Positions 24,780 to 34,573 of a DNA stretch of 64,000 nt are shown in pieces (the first letter of the stretch is position 1; every line of letters begins with the position of its first letter). The stretch is from Micromonospora haikouensis (lineage in GTDB: Bacteria > Actinomycetota > Actinomycetes > Mycobacteriales > Micromonosporaceae): contig NZ_FMCW01000005.1 of assembly GCF_900091595.1 (NCBI RefSeq), positions 186,001-250,000 on the forward strand. The letters run 5' to 3'. Below the pieces are notes generated by a model, which saw only the letters and a program-made list of their open reading frames with translations, searched no databases and was not told the origin of the DNA. A program made the position numbers and the translations under genes.

Positions 24780-26522
24780 TTAGCCCTTGACGTGTGCGTT
24801 GACGAAGGACGGGTAGCCGAAGACGCTGGAGATGAAGACCCCGCCGGCCTTGGAGCCGTGCACGTTGTACGCCACGTCGACGTAGAGCGGCACCACGGGG
24901 GCGTGCTCCTTCATGATCCGCTGGTCGAGCTTGGCCCACTCCGGGCCCTGCTTGGCGGGCTCCAGGGCGAGGATCCGGTCGAACTCGGCGTTGATCGCCG
25001 GGTCGTTGAAGTACGACTGGTTGCTGTTGCCCTCGGCCTTGATGGTGCGGCCGTCGTAGAGCACCGGCAGGATCGACGCGCCGCTGGGCCAGTCCGCCGC
25101 CCAGTTGCCGATGTACAGGTCCCAGGGGTTGTTCTTCTTCTTGACCTCGTCGAGCTTGGCGTCGTCCGGGATGTTCCGCACAGTGATCTTGAAGCCGGCC
25201 CGCTCCAGGTTGCCCTTGAGCTGGGTCGCCTGCACCTGCTCGTCGGTGTTGTCGGCCACGCCGAGGACCAGCTCCGGCGTCTGCCCGCCGAGCAGTTCCT
25301 TGGCCTTGTCGACGTCGCCGTTCGCCCCGGCCGGGTACGCCTCGTACGCCTGGAAGCCGATCGTGGCCGGCGGCATCAGGGTGGTCAGCGGCTGGGCGAC
25401 GGTCTGCCCGCCGAGCGCCTTGACCAGGCCCTCCCGGTCGATGGCGTAGTTCAGCGCCTGGCGGACCTTCAGGTCGGTCACCCGCTGGTTGTTGATGACG
25501 AGCTGGTTGGCGCTCGGCGTCGGCGAGAGGATGGTGCGCGACTTCAGCGCCGCGTCCTGGGCCACCCGGGCGACCAGCGAGGGCGGCACCGAGTTGAAGG
25601 CGAGCGCGCTCTGGTCGGGGCCGTTGTCGGCGATCACCCGGTTGTTGGCGGCGTCGGCGGTCGGGCCGAAGCTCCACACGAACTGGTCCGGGTACTGGTG
25701 GCGCACCGGGTCGGTGGCCGGGTCCCAGTTCGGGTTGCGGTCGAGGGTGAGCTGCACGCCGACCTGGTTGTTGGCGATCTTGTACGGCCCGGACGAGAAC
25801 GGCCGCTGGTCCAGGTTGACCCCGGTGTCCTTGTCGGGCCGCAGCGGCGCGGTGGTCGGCAGCGACACCGCGAACGGCAGGTCGCAGCGGGGCTTGGCGA
25901 ACTCGAAGCGCAGGGTCCGCTCGTCCGGGGTGGTCAGGCCGGGCGGCAGCGCGCCCTTGTTCTTCTTGAAGTCCCACCTGGTGTCGAACTGCGGGGTGTC
26001 GGCCAGCCACTCCTGGAGGTAGGTGGGGCCGCCGGCGAGGTCCGGGTCGAAGGAGCGGGCGATGCCGTACGCGATCTCCTTCGACGTGATCGGGCTGCCG
26101 TCCTCGAACTTCACGCCCTGCTTGATCGTGAACTGCCAGACCTTGCAGTCGTTGTTGACGTTGGTGCCCGGGGTCTCGGCCAGGTCGCCGACGAGCACGA
26201 GCCCGCCCTTGCCGTCGTCCTTCCAGGTCGTCAGGTAGCGGGCGAAGAGCGGGTTGGCCATCAGGCCCGCGAACGAGTACGTCCGCTGCGGGTCCAGGTG
26301 GGAGATCGGGGTCTCCCGGATGATGGTGAACGTGCCGCCCTTGCGCGCCCCGCTCACCTCGGCCGCCGGGCCCTGCGAGTCCTTCGGGTCGGTGGCGATG
26401 ACGCCGGTCTGCTGCCGGCCGGTGTCGACCGTGGTGCCCTCGCCCGTGTTCTCCGAGCACGCCCCCAACGCCACCACCAGTGCGATGGCGCCGCCGACGC
26501 CGGCCGCTGCGCGTGGTCGCAT
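24780..26522 (-). CDS. oligopeptide ABC transporter substrate-binding lipoprotein
   Basis: A 580-residue family 5 extracellular solute-binding protein with a lipobox (VVALGAC) and the conserved start of the binding fold KGGTFTIIRETPISHLDPQRTY. WQFTIKQGVKFEDGSPITSKEIAYGI and RQALNYAIDREGLVKALGG are classic DppA/OppA elements. It delivers peptides, or possibly other cargo, to the adjacent permeases. AGGAGG lies 7 bases before the ATG. It is the last gene of the five-gene operon, an unusual position for the binding protein, and a strong hairpin follows. Confidence 0.93.
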   Translation of the reverse strand: MRPRAAAGVGGAIALVVALGACSENTGEGTTVDTGRQQTGVIATDPKDSQGPAAEVSGARKGGTFTIIRETPISHLDPQRTYSFAGLMANPLFARYLTTWKDDGKGGLVLVGDLAETPGTNVNNDCKVWQFTIKQGVKFEDGSPITSKEIAYGIARSFDPDLAGGPTYLQEWLADTPQFDTRWDFKKNKGALPPGLTTPDERTLRFEFAKPRCDLPFAVSLPTTAPLRPDKDTGVNLDQRPFSSGPYKIANNQVGVQLTLDRNPNWDPATDPVRHQYPDQFVWSFGPTADAANNRVIADNGPDQSALAFNSVPPSLVARVAQDAALKSRTILSPTPSANQLVINNQRVTDLKVRQALNYAIDREGLVKALGGQTVAQPLTTLMPPATIGFQAYEAYPAGANGDVDKAKELLGGQTPELVLGVADNTDEQVQATQLKGNLERAGFKITVRNIPDDAKLDEVKKKNNPWDLYIGNWAADWPSGASILPVLYDGRTIKAEGNSNQSYFNDPAINAEFDRILALEPAKQGPEWAKLDQRIMKEHAPVVPLYVDVAYNVHGSKAGGVFISSVFGYPSFVNAHVKG

Positions 26523-26559
26523 CTCCTACCTCCTCTGTCGATGTATCCGGTCGAAACGA

Positions 26560-27546
26560 TCAGCGCAGCCGCACCCGAGGGTCGATCGCCGCGTAGAGCA
26601 GGTCCACCACGACGTTGGCCAGCACCACGAACACCGCGGCGATGAGCACGGTCGCCATGATGGTGGGCAGGTCACCGGCGCGGACGGCGTCGACGGCCGT
26701 ACGCCCCAGCCCCTGGATGCCGAACGTGGTCTCCGTGATGACGGTGCCGCCCAGCGCCCCGCCCACGTCCAGCCCCGCGATGGTCACCACCGGGGTGATG
26801 GCCGCGCGCAGCGCGTGCCGCCCGTACACCCTTGGTTTGGTCAGGCCCTTGGCGCGGGCCGTGCGGACGAAGTCCTCCGACAGCGTCTCCAGCATCTGCG
26901 CCCGCGACAGCCGCGCGTAGATGGCGGAGAAGAGGAACGCCAGCGAGACCCACGCCAGCACGAGGCCGCTGGCCCACTTGAGCGGGTTGTCGAGCAGCGG
27001 CGTGTAGCTCGGCACCGGCAGCAGCCGCAGGTGGTAGACGAAGACCAGCAGCAGCACCGCCCCGACGAAGTAGAGCTGCAACGACGCGCCGGTCAGCGAG
27101 AAGCCGATGGCCAGCCGGTCCAGCCAGGTGCCCCGGCGCAGCGCCGAGACCATGCCGAGGCCGACGCCGAGCAGCAGCCACAGCACCGCCGCCGGGATCA
27201 CGATGCTCAGGGTCACCGGCAGCACCCGGGCGATGGTGTCGCTGACGGCCTCGTTGGTGACGTACGACCAGCCCAGGCAGGGCGCGTCGCACCGGCCGCC
27301 CTGGGCGCTGCCGAGGTCCCGCCCGGTGACGATGCCCTTCATGTAGCCGGCGTACTGGGTGACCAGCGGGTCGCGCAGGCCCAACTCCTGGCGGACCCGC
27401 TCCAGGCGCTCCGGGTTGCAGTTCTTGGGGCACATGCCGCTGACCGGGTCGCGCGGCAGGGCGAAGAACATCAGGAAGCTGAGCACGCTCACCGCGAACA
27501 GGGTGAGCGTCGCCGAGAGCAGCCGCTTGACCAGGAACCGCGCCAT
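26560..27546 (-). CDS. ABC transporter permease, DppB/OppB type
   Basis: A 328-residue inner-membrane permease with six hydrophobic segments, starting MARFLVKRLLSATLTLFAVSVLSF, which is typical of the B subunit. The EAA-like loop is near EDFVRTARAKGLTKPRVYGRHALRAAITPVV and contacts the ATPases. A periplasmic Cys-rich loop (GMCPKNCNPERL, GGRCDAPCLG) suggests disulphides. It pairs with the C-type permease encoded just upstream. Confidence 0.92.
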   Translation of the reverse strand: MARFLVKRLLSATLTLFAVSVLSFLMFFALPRDPVSGMCPKNCNPERLERVRQELGLRDPLVTQYAGYMKGIVTGRDLGSAQGGRCDAPCLGWSYVTNEAVSDTIARVLPVTLSIVIPAAVLWLLLGVGLGMVSALRRGTWLDRLAIGFSLTGASLQLYFVGAVLLLVFVYHLRLLPVPSYTPLLDNPLKWASGLVLAWVSLAFLFSAIYARLSRAQMLETLSEDFVRTARAKGLTKPRVYGRHALRAAITPVVTIAGLDVGGALGGTVITETTFGIQGLGRTAVDAVRAGDLPTIMATVLIAAVFVVLANVVVDLLYAAIDPRVRLR

Positions 27547-27558
27547 CGTGCAGCCCTC

Positions 27559-28560
27559 CTACCGGGACGACTTCGGGTCGAGCGCGTCGCGCAGCGCGTC
27601 CCCGAAGAGGTTGAAGGCGAAGACCAGCGCGAAGATCGTGACGCCGGGGAAGAAGACGTACGCGGGGTCGGTCTGGAGGTAGTCGAGGCTGCGGTAGATC
27701 ATCCGGCCGAAGCTCGGCGTGGCGTCGGTGAGCCCGACCCCGATGAACGACAGCGCCGCCTCGCTGGTGATGTACGACGGCACGGCCAGCGAGAACGACA
27801 CCAGGATCGGTGCCCAGAGGTTCGGCAGGAGCTGGCGGAACAGCATGTGCCCCAGCCCGGCCCCGCTGGCCCGGGCGGCCTCCACGAACTCCCGCTCGCG
27901 CAGCGCGATGACCTGCCCGCGCACCAGCCGGGCGGTGCTGGTCCAGCCGAACAGGGCGAAGATGGCGATCAGCACGCCGATCTGGAACGTGGGCGGCACC
28001 TCCTCGCGCTGGCCGTACAAGCGCAGCGCGATCGTCGGGGTCAGCGCCAGCGCGATGATCAGGAACGGCATGGCCAGGGTCAGGTCGGTGACCCAGTTGA
28101 CCACCGCGTCGAGCCAGCCGCCGAGGTAGCCGGCGAGGGTGCCGAGCACGACGCCGATCGCGGCGGTGATCACGGCGGCGGCGATCGCGATGAACAGCGA
28201 CGTGCGCAGCCCGTGCACCATCCGGATGAAGATGTCCCGCCCCAGGCCCGGCTCCAGCCCGAACCAGTGTTCCCCGGTGACGCCGCCGGCGTAGCCCAGC
28301 GGCATGCCGAAGCCGTCGAGCCGGCTCTGGAACTGCTCGCGGGGGCCGATGCCGTACAGCGCCTCGATCAGCGGCACGACCAGCGCGACGAGCAGGAAGA
28401 AGACCAGCATGGCGGCGCTGACCAGCGCCGTGCGGTCCCGGCGCAGCCGGGCCCAGGCGAGCTGGCCGGGCGAGCGGCCGACGACGCGGGAGCCCCCGGG
28501 GCCGTCGCCGGTGGACTCGATCTCCGCGAGGGCCACGCCCTCGACCGGGGACAGGCTCAC
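27559..28560 (-). CDS. ABC transporter permease, DppC/OppC type
   Basis: A 333-residue permease with the C-subunit N-terminal domain ([28 protein letters not shown]) and the EAA loop [27 protein letters not shown]. It ends [15 protein letters not shown], standard for DppC. Its start overlaps the upstream ATPase stop by 4 bases (ATGA type), so it is co-translated. Confidence 0.92.
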   Translation of the reverse strand: MSLSPVEGVALAEIESTGDGPGGSRVVGRSPGQLAWARLRRDRTALVSAAMLVFFLLVALVVPLIEALYGIGPREQFQSRLDGFGMPLGYAGGVTGEHWFGLEPGLGRDIFIRMVHGLRTSLFIAIAAAVITAAIGVVLGTLAGYLGGWLDAVVNWVTDLTLAMPFLIIALALTPTIALRLYGQREEVPPTFQIGVLIAIFALFGWTSTARLVRGQVIALREREFVEAARASGAGLGHMLFRQLLPNLWAPILVSFSLAVPSYITSEAALSFIGVGLTDATPSFGRMIYRSLDYLQTDPAYVFFPGVTIFALVFAFNLFGDALRDALDPKSSR

Positions 28561-29624
28561 GCCGTCACCTCCGCACCGCTCGTGCCGGCCGCGTCGCGCC
28601 CGTCCGGCTCCGGGAAGTCGCCGGCCCCGTCGTGCCCAGGCAAGTCGCCGGCCCCGTCCGGCTCCGGGAAGTGGCAGGCGACCGACTGCCCGCTGCCGTC
28701 GCGGGGCACCAGCGCCGGCTCCTCGGTGGCGCAGATGTCGCGGGCCTTCGGGCAGCGGGTGCGGAACCGGCAGCCCGACGGCGGGTCCAGCGGTGTCGGC
28801 ACGTCGCCGGTGAGCCGGATCCGCCCGCCGGGGCTGAGCCGCGTCGCGTCCGGGATCGCCGACAGCAGGGCACGGGTGTACGGGTGCCGGGGCCGCTCGT
28901 AGATGTCCGCCCGGTCGCCGATCTCCACGATCCGCCCCAGGTACATGACGGCGACCCGCTGGCAGAAGTGCCGCACCACCGCGAGGTCGTGGGCGATGAA
29001 CACGAACGCCAGGCCGAGGTCGCGTTGCAGGTCGCGCAGCAGGTTGACGACCTGCGCCTGGATCGACACGTCGAGGGCGGAGACGGGCTCGTCGGCGACG
29101 ATCAGCTTCGGCCGCAGCGCGAGGGCCCGGGCGATGCCGACGCGCTGGCGCTGCCCGCCGGAGAACTCGTGCGGGTAGCGGTTGTAGTGCTCGGGGTTGA
29201 GCCCGACCAGCTCCAGCAGCTCCTGCACCCGGCGGCGCACCCCGCCGGGCGGGTCGATCCCGTTGACCCGCAGCGGCATGGCCACGATCCGGCCCACGGT
29301 GTGCCGGGGGTTCAGCGACGCGTACGGGTCCTGGAAGATGATCTGGAGGTCCTGGCGCAGCGGGCGCAGCTCCCGCCGCCCGGCGTGGGTGATGTCGCGG
29401 CCGGCGAACTCGATGCGCCCGGCGGTCGGCTCCAGCAGCCGCACCAGCAGCCGGCCGGTGGTGCTCTTGCCGCAGCCGGACTCCCCGACCAGGCCCAGCG
29501 TCTCGGCGGGGCGCACCGCGAAGTCGAGGCCGTCGACGGCCCGCACCAGGCCGGTGGCGCGGAACCCGGTGCGCACCGGGAAGTGCTTGGTCAGCCCGCT
29601 GACCCGCAGCAGTGGCTCGCTCAT
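28557..29624 (-). CDS. oligopeptide ABC transporter ATPase, OppF/DppF type
   Basis: A 355-residue ATPase: Walker [10 protein letters not shown], signature [15 protein letters not shown], Walker [13 protein letters not shown], switch His in FIAHDL. The C-terminal oligopeptide-ABC motif [15 protein letters not shown] marks it as OppF-like. The last 40 residues are an unconserved tail of nine-residue repeats ([26 protein letters not shown]), encoded by a 27-bp minisatellite at about 28601-28677. It overlaps both neighbours by 4 bases. Confidence 0.93.
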   Translation of the reverse strand: MSEPLLRVSGLTKHFPVRTGFRATGLVRAVDGLDFAVRPAETLGLVGESGCGKSTTGRLLVRLLEPTAGRIEFAGRDITHAGRRELRPLRQDLQIIFQDPYASLNPRHTVGRIVAMPLRVNGIDPPGGVRRRVQELLELVGLNPEHYNRYPHEFSGGQRQRVGIARALALRPKLIVADEPVSALDVSIQAQVVNLLRDLQRDLGLAFVFIAHDLAVVRHFCQRVAVMYLGRIVEIGDRADIYERPRHPYTRALLSAIPDATRLSPGGRIRLTGDVPTPLDPPSGCRFRTRCPKARDICATEEPALVPRDGSGQSVACHFPEPDGAGDLPGHDGAGDFPEPDGRDAAGTSGAEVTA

Positions 29625-30676
29625 CGGGCCGCCCCCGTCCGCCCGACGCCCTCGGCGTGCAGCCGGGCGCGCTCGTCGGCCGGCAGGTGGCAGGCCGCCA
29701 GGTGGCCGGGCTCGCCGGCCGGGGCCAGCGCCGGGACCTCGGCGTGCGAGCGGCCGCCGGTGCGGTCGGCGTACCGGCAGCGGGGGTGGAAGGCGCAGCC
29801 GGGCGGCAGGTCGATCAGGCTGGGCGGGTTGCCGGGGATGGGCACCAGGTCCGCGTCGGCGTCGCCGTGCAGCGACGGCACGCTGGAGAGCAGACCCCAG
29901 GTGTACGGGTGCCGGGGCCGGCGCAGCACCTGCTCGGCGCTGCCGTGCTCGACGGCCCGGCCGGCGTACATGACCAGCACCTCGTCGGCGACCTGGCCGA
30001 CCACGCCGAGGTCGTGGGTGATCAGGATGATCGCCGAGCGGAACTCGGCCTGGAGGTCGGCGAGCAGGTCGAGGATCTGCGCCTGCACGGTGACGTCGAG
30101 GGCGGTGGTCGGCTCGTCGGCGATCAGCAGGGCCGGGTCGTTGACCAGGGCCATGGCGATCATCGCCCGCTGCCGCATGCCGCCGGAGAACTCGTGCGGG
30201 TACTGGTCGTAGCGCCTCGCCGGCTGGGGGATGCCGACCCGGCCGAGCATGTCGACGGCCCGCCGCCGGGCCTCCCGCCGCCCGGCCCGCGGGTGGTGCA
30301 CCCGGTACGCCTCGGCGATCTGCCGGCCCACCGTGTAGTAGGGGTGCAGCGCCGACAGCGGGTCCTGGAAGATCATCGCGACGTCCCGGCCGCGCAGCCG
30401 GCGGACGTCCTCCTCGGGCAGGCCGACGAGCTGCCGGCCGCCGACGGAGATCCCGCCGGTGACGGTGGTGCGCCTCGGGTCGTGCAGGCCGAGGATCGCC
30501 AGCGAGGTGACGCTCTTGCCGGAGCCGGACTCGCCGACGACGGCGAGGGTGCGGCCCCGCTCGACGGCGAAGGAGACCCCGTCGACCGCGCGGACGGTGC
30601 CGTCGGCGGTGTCGAAGCGCACCCGCAGGTCGTCGACCCGCAGGTACGGGTCGGACGCCGGTGCTGGCTCGCCCAC
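29621..30676 (-). CDS. oligopeptide ABC transporter ATPase, OppD/DppD type
   Basis: A 351-residue ATPase with Walker [10 protein letters not shown], signature [15 protein letters not shown], Walker [13 protein letters not shown], and the C-terminal motif [15 protein letters not shown]. It is the first gene of the operon. I set the start at the GTG at 30674-30676 with GGGGGAGG 5 bases upstream; the frame open to 30718 adds residues with no family support. The gene order OppD, OppF, OppC, OppB, OppA reverses the usual binding-protein-first order. Confidence 0.92.
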   Translation of the reverse strand: MGEPAPASDPYLRVDDLRVRFDTADGTVRAVDGVSFAVERGRTLAVVGESGSGKSVTSLAILGLHDPRRTTVTGGISVGGRQLVGLPEEDVRRLRGRDVAMIFQDPLSALHPYYTVGRQIAEAYRVHHPRAGRREARRRAVDMLGRVGIPQPARRYDQYPHEFSGGMRQRAMIAMALVNDPALLIADEPTTALDVTVQAQILDLLADLQAEFRSAIILITHDLGVVGQVADEVLVMYAGRAVEHGSAEQVLRRPRHPYTWGLLSSVPSLHGDADADLVPIPGNPPSLIDLPPGCAFHPRCRYADRTGGRSHAEVPALAPAGEPGHLAACHLPADERARLHAEGVGRTGAAR

Positions 30677-30702
30677 GACCACCTCCCCCAGTGACGAAGA
30701 GA

Positions 30703-30741
30703 AACTACAACAGATCACTGAGGCTGAAAATAAGCTACAAG
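30703..30741. promoter_or_regulatory. AT-rich divergent control region with ctacaa direct repeats
   Basis: Between the oligopeptide operon and the Uma2 gene (30677-30901), ctacaa occurs twice at a 30-bp interval (30705 and 30735) within the most AT-rich patch of the spacer. It may contain the operon promoter; I cannot name a regulator. Confidence 0.3.
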
Positions 30742-30901
30742 CGGTGGACTGTCAGCGGTGCCCAGCGTAACGACTCGGCAACTGTGCCGACACCCCGTGC
30801 CGCGCGGCCCGCCGAAGCGGCACCGATCGCACGTCGGGTGCGACCGCGGTGGGGACGGCCGGGAGAGGATCCGGGCCCGATCGATCGAGGTGGGGGTGGC
30901 C

Positions 30902-31450
30902 ATGACCGCGGCGGTGTTCGACCACGACGGACCGTGGACCGAGGAGGAGCAGCTCGCCCTCGGCGGGACGTCGCAACGGGTCGAACTCTTCGACGGGAGC
31001 CTCCACCTGACCTCGGCCCCCACCCCACGGCACCAACGGATCTCCCGCAAGCTGGGCAACATCCTCGAACCGGCCGCCGAGGTGGTCGGGCTGGAGCTGC
31101 TGGAGGCGGTGAACGTCCGGCTCCGGTCCGGGCGGGTCCCCGTCCCCGACCTCGTCGTCACGGACCCGGTCGACCTCGACGATCCCTTCGTGACGGCGGA
31201 CGACGTCCGGCTGGTCTGCGAGATCATCTCGCCGGGCAACGCGTCCACCGACAAGGTGCTGAAGATGCACTACTACGCCGCAGCCCGCATCGACTGGTAT
31301 CTGCTGGTCGAGCAGGAGACCGGCGCGCTGCGCCTGCACCGGCGTCGGCACGCCCACTACGTGGAGCACTCGGCCGCCAAGCGGGGCGAGGTGCTGGAGT
31401 TGGTCGAGCCCGTCCGGGCGAAGATCCGACCCGAGGATCTCGTCCCCTGA
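30902..31450 (+). CDS. Uma2 family (DUF820) restriction-endonuclease-like protein
   Basis: A 182-residue protein with the Uma2 PD-(D/E)XK-like core: VELFDGSLHLTSAPTPRHQRIS, then VPVPDLVVTDP (Asp) and VRLVCEIISPGNASTDKVLKMHYYAAARIDWYLLVE (Glu, and the downstream Lys). Uma2 proteins are widespread and often multicopy in actinobacteria and cyanobacteria; their function is unproven. The ATG was chosen because the family starts about 15 residues before the WTEEE segment. No partner gene is adjacent. Confidence 0.85.
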   Translation: MTAAVFDHDGPWTEEEQLALGGTSQRVELFDGSLHLTSAPTPRHQRISRKLGNILEPAAEVVGLELLEAVNVRLRSGRVPVPDLVVTDPVDLDDPFVTADDVRLVCEIISPGNASTDKVLKMHYYAAARIDWYLLVEQETGALRLHRRRHAHYVEHSAAKRGEVLELVEPVRAKIRPEDLVP

Positions 31451-31483
31451 CGGATGTCGGCCCCGTCCCCTAGGGTCGGGCGC

Positions 31484-31564
31484 ATGAGCGAGCGCCAGCG
31501 AGCGAACCATCCATCTGGCCCGGTGTCCCCGGGCGGCGCGCAGCGCAGCGGGGCGTCGTCATGA
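31484..31564 (+). CDS. 26-codon MSER mini-ORF upstream of tldD
   Basis: ATG AGC GAG CGC ... TCA TGA encodes MSERQRANHPSGPVSPGGAQ and six more residues. Its TGA overlaps the tldD ATG as ATGA, which would couple translation. The first 20 bases match the mini-ORF at 32994. It is probably part of an interspersed repeat, not a conserved protein, but it may set tldD translation. Confidence 0.5.
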   Translation: MSERQRANHPSGPVSPGGAQRSGASS

Positions 31565-32997
31565 CCGGATTCGATGCGGCGTCCGCCGCCGTGCAGGCCG
31601 CCCTGGACGCGGGCGCGCGGTACGCCGACGCCCGGGTGATGCACCGCCGTTACGAGTCGATGTCGGCCCGCAACGGCGACGTCGAGGAGCTGACCCAGGA
31701 CGAGAGCCTCGGGCTGGGCGTCCGGGCGCTGGTCGGGTCGGGCTGGGGCTTCCACGCCGTACCGGAGCTGTCGGACGCCGCCGCCCGCGACGCCGGCCGG
31801 CGGGCCGCGCTGATCGCCGCCGCGAGCGCCCGGGTCCCCGGCCCGCCGGTCGACCTGGTGCCGGCCGAGCCGGTCGTCGCGAGCTGGTCCTCGGCGTGCG
31901 AGGTCGACCCGCTCGGGGTGGCCCTGTCCGACAAGGGCGACCTGCTGGTCGGCGCGACCGCGACCATGCGGGAGCACGGCGCCGACCTGGCCGAGGGCCT
32001 CTACCAGGTGTGGGACACCACGAAGTGGTTCGTCTCCAGCGAGGGGCACCGCATCGACCAGCGCATCCGCGAGTGCGGCGGGGGCATCTCGGCCACCTCG
32101 ATCGGCGACGGCGAGACCCAGCGCCGGTCCTATCCGAGCTACCGCGGCCAGTACGGCACGACCGGCTGGGAGCTGGTCACCAGGCTCGACCTGGCCGCAC
32201 ACGCCGCCCGGGTCGCCGAGGAGAGCCGCGCGCTGCTCACCGCGCCCGAGTGCCCGGCGGGCGAGACCGACCTGATCCTCGGCGGCGAGCAGCTCGCGTT
32301 GCAGATCCACGAGTCCGTCGGGCACGCCATCGAGCTGGACCGCATCCTCGGCTGGGAGGCCGCGTTCGCCGGCACCTCCTGGCTGGACCTGGCGCAGCTC
32401 GGCTCGCTGCGCTACGGCTCCGAGCTGATGAACGTCACCATCGACCCGACCATCCCCGGCGCGCTGGGCAGCTTCGGCTTCGACGACGAGGGCTCCCCGG
32501 CGGTGCGGCGGGACGCGGTGCGCGAGGGCCGGTGGGTGGGGGTGCTCGCCGGCCGCGACTCGGCCGCCGTCGCCGGCCTGGACTACGGCGGCAGCGTACG
32601 CGCCGACGGCTGGGCCCGGCTGCCGATGGTGCGGATGACGAACGTCGGGCTGGAGCCCGGCCCGCACACCCTCGACGAGATCGTCGCCGCCACCGACGAC
32701 GGGGTGCTGATGGACATCAACCGCTCCTGGTCGATCGACGACAAGCGGCTCAACTTCCAGTTCGGCTGCGAGATCGGCTGGGAGGTGAAGCGGGGCCGGC
32801 GGGGGCGGATGCTGCGCAACCCGACCTACACGGGCATCGGCCCGCTGTTCTGGCGCTCGATGGACATGCTCTCCGCCGAGACCGTCGCCTGGGGCACGCC
32901 CAACTGCGGCAAGGGCCAGCCCGGCCAGGTCGGCCACACGGGTCACCCGGCCGCACCGGCCCGGTTCCGCAACGTCCGAGTGGGGGTGCGCGCATGA
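31561..32997 (+). CDS. tldD: TldD family zinc metalloprotease
   Basis: A 478-residue TldD-type protein with the HExxxH motif in LQIHESVGHAIELDR and the conserved GSFGFDDEG. TldD and TldE form a heterodimeric peptide-digesting protease acting on unfolded peptides, known from microcin B17 maturation and CcdA degradation. Other family parts visible are TKWFVSSEGHRIDQRIRECGGG and MVRMTNVGLEPG. Its start overlaps the upstream mini-ORF and its stop overlaps the second one, so the three frames and tldE form an unbroken coupled chain. Confidence 0.92.
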   Translation: MTGFDAASAAVQAALDAGARYADARVMHRRYESMSARNGDVEELTQDESLGLGVRALVGSGWGFHAVPELSDAAARDAGRRAALIAAASARVPGPPVDLVPAEPVVASWSSACEVDPLGVALSDKGDLLVGATATMREHGADLAEGLYQVWDTTKWFVSSEGHRIDQRIRECGGGISATSIGDGETQRRSYPSYRGQYGTTGWELVTRLDLAAHAARVAEESRALLTAPECPAGETDLILGGEQLALQIHESVGHAIELDRILGWEAAFAGTSWLDLAQLGSLRYGSELMNVTIDPTIPGALGSFGFDDEGSPAVRRDAVREGRWVGVLAGRDSAAVAGLDYGGSVRADGWARLPMVRMTNVGLEPGPHTLDEIVAATDDGVLMDINRSWSIDDKRLNFQFGCEIGWEVKRGRRGRMLRNPTYTGIGPLFWRSMDMLSAETVAWGTPNCGKGQPGQVGHTGHPAAPARFRNVRVGVRA

Positions 32998-33077
32998 GCG
33001 AGCGGAGCGAGCGAATCATCAGGCTCGGTGCGGTGAGGTCTCATGCGGCCGCCGAGCGCAGCGAGGTGGTCGCATGA
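32994..33077 (+). CDS. 27-codon MSER mini-ORF between tldD and tldE
   Basis: It encodes MSERSERIIRLGAVRSHAAA and a tail ERSEVVA. Its ATG overlaps the tldD TGA and its TGA overlaps the tldE ATG, both as ATGA. An 84-bp element has thus been placed in phase so that ribosomes could pass from tldD through it to tldE. The agcgagcg/cgagcgcagcgagg ends match the element at 31484. Confidence 0.55.
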   Translation: MSERSERIIRLGAVRSHAAAERSEVVA

Positions 33078-34573
33078 GGCTGGACGCTTCGGGTGAGGTG
33101 CTGGGGCTCGCCGACCAGGTGGTCGACCTGGTCCGCCGGCTGGCCGGGCCGCGGGCCGAGGCGGAGGTGGTGGTCACCCGCGCCGACCTGGCGCTGACCC
33201 GGTTCGCCAACTCCTTCGTGCACCAGAACGTCGCCGAGTCGGGCGTCTCCGTGCGGCTGCGCGTGCACGCCGAGGGGCGCACGGCGGCCGGCGGCGGCAG
33301 CGTGGTCACCCCGGACGGGCTGGCCGCCCTGGTCGAGCGGGCCCTCGCGGCGGCCCGCCTCTGCCCGCCGGATCCGGCCTGGCCGGGGCTGACCCCGCGC
33401 TCGCCGGTGCCCGCCGCCCCGGCCTGGGACGAGGCCACGGCCTTCGCCGAGCCGGGCGAACGGGCCGAGCGGGTGCGCGCGTTCGTCGACGCCGTGGGTG
33501 GGCTGGAGGCCGCCGGCTACTGCCGCACCGGCTACCGGGCGGCGGCGTTCGCCAACTCCACCGGGCACTCGGCGCAGGGCGTCGCCGCCGAGGCCGCGAT
33601 GGACGGCATCGCCCGCACCGGCGGCGCGGACGGGGTGGCCCGGCTGCACGTCGACCGGCTGGCCGACCTCGACGGGGCGGCGCTGGGGGCCCGGGCCGCC
33701 GCGAAGGCACGGGCGGCCGTGGACCCGGTCGAGCTGCCTCCGGGCCGCTACGAGGTGGTGCTGGAGCCGGCCGCCGTCGCCGACCTGCTGCACAACTTCG
33801 CCCTGTGGGGCTTCAACGGCAAGCGGCACGCCGAGCGGCAGTCCTTCGCCGAGCCGGGCGTGGCCCAGTTCGACCCGGCGGTCACGCTGGTCGACGACCC
33901 GCTCGCCGGGTCGGGGCTGCCGTTCGACGTGGAGGGCACGGGCCGGCGGGCCCTGACGCTTGTCGACGCCGGCACCACCGTCGCGGTGGCGCACGACCGG
34001 CGCAGCGGCGCGGCGGCCGGGGTGGGCTCCACCGGGCACGCGTCGCTGGACGCGGCCACCTTCGGCCCGATGCCGGTCAACCTGCGGCTGTCGGGCCCCG
34101 CCCCGGCGGGCGACGCCGGTGCTCCGGCGCACGCGCCGGCGGGCGGCTACAGGCCTCAGCACGCCGCCGGGGCAGGGCACGGCGACGGGGCAGGGCACGG
34201 CGACGGGGCTCGGCACGGGTCGCCGGCACCGGCGGGGCCGCTGGTCGACGACTCCACGGCCGACCTGGTCGCCGGGATGGCACGCGGCCTGCTGGTCAGC
34301 GACCTGTGGTACACCCGGGTGCTGGACACGAAGAGCCTGGTGATCACGGGGTTGACCCGCAACGGGGTCTGGCTCGTGGAGGGCGGGGTGCCGGTGCGGG
34401 CGGTGCAGAATTTCCGGTTCACCGAGTCCTACCCCCGGGCGCTGGGGCCGGGGGCCGTGCTCGGGATCGGCCGCCGGGCGGTCCGGCAGCCGGACCGCGT
34501 CGACGGCGTCTGGTGGGACGCGCCGGCGCTGCGGCTGGCGGCCTGGAACTTCACCGGGGGCGCATCCGGCTGA
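33074..34573 (+). CDS. tldE: TldE/PmbA family protein
   Basis: A 499-residue partner of TldD lacking the HExxxH motif, as expected of TldE. Family landmarks: ALTRFANSFVHQNVAESGVSV, AGYCRTGYRAAAFANSTG, LWGFNGKRHAERQSF and the C-terminal VRAVQNFRFTESY with TRNGVWLVEGG. A Gly/His/Pro-rich insertion near residues 345-385 (AGHGDG repeats) interrupts a loop that is normally short. Translation is coupled through the MSER mini-ORF. Confidence 0.9.
   Translation: MRLDASGEVLGLADQVVDLVRRLAGPRAEAEVVVTRADLALTRFANSFVHQNVAESGVSVRLRVHAEGRTAAGGGSVVTPDGLAALVERALAAARLCPPDPAWPGLTPRSPVPAAPAWDEATAFAEPGERAERVRAFVDAVGGLEAAGYCRTGYRAAAFANSTGHSAQGVAAEAAMDGIARTGGADGVARLHVDRLADLDGAALGARAAAKARAAVDPVELPPGRYEVVLEPAAVADLLHNFALWGFNGKRHAERQSFAEPGVAQFDPAVTLVDDPLAGSGLPFDVEGTGRRALTLVDAGTTVAVAHDRRSGAAAGVGSTGHASLDAATFGPMPVNLRLSGPAPAGDAGAPAHAPAGGYRPQHAAGAGHGDGAGHGDGARHGSPAPAGPLVDDSTADLVAGMARGLLVSDLWYTRVLDTKSLVITGLTRNGVWLVEGGVPVRAVQNFRFTESYPRALGPGAVLGIGRRAVRQPDRVDGVWWDAPALRLAAWNFTGGASG
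34172..34207. repeat. 18-bp duplication in tldE
   Basis: Two exact units of gcagggcacggcgacggg, followed by a partial third, encode AGHGDG repeats in a surface loop. Confidence 0.85.

Noticed and set aside
25105-28902. Long plus-strand frames opposite the oligopeptide operon
   Set aside because: They lack motifs, and the minus strand encodes five consecutive recognised transporter components with overlaps.
30719-30901. Riboswitch or small RNA upstream of the oligopeptide operon
   Set aside because: The region is AT-richer but shows no conserved aptamer motif that I recognise.
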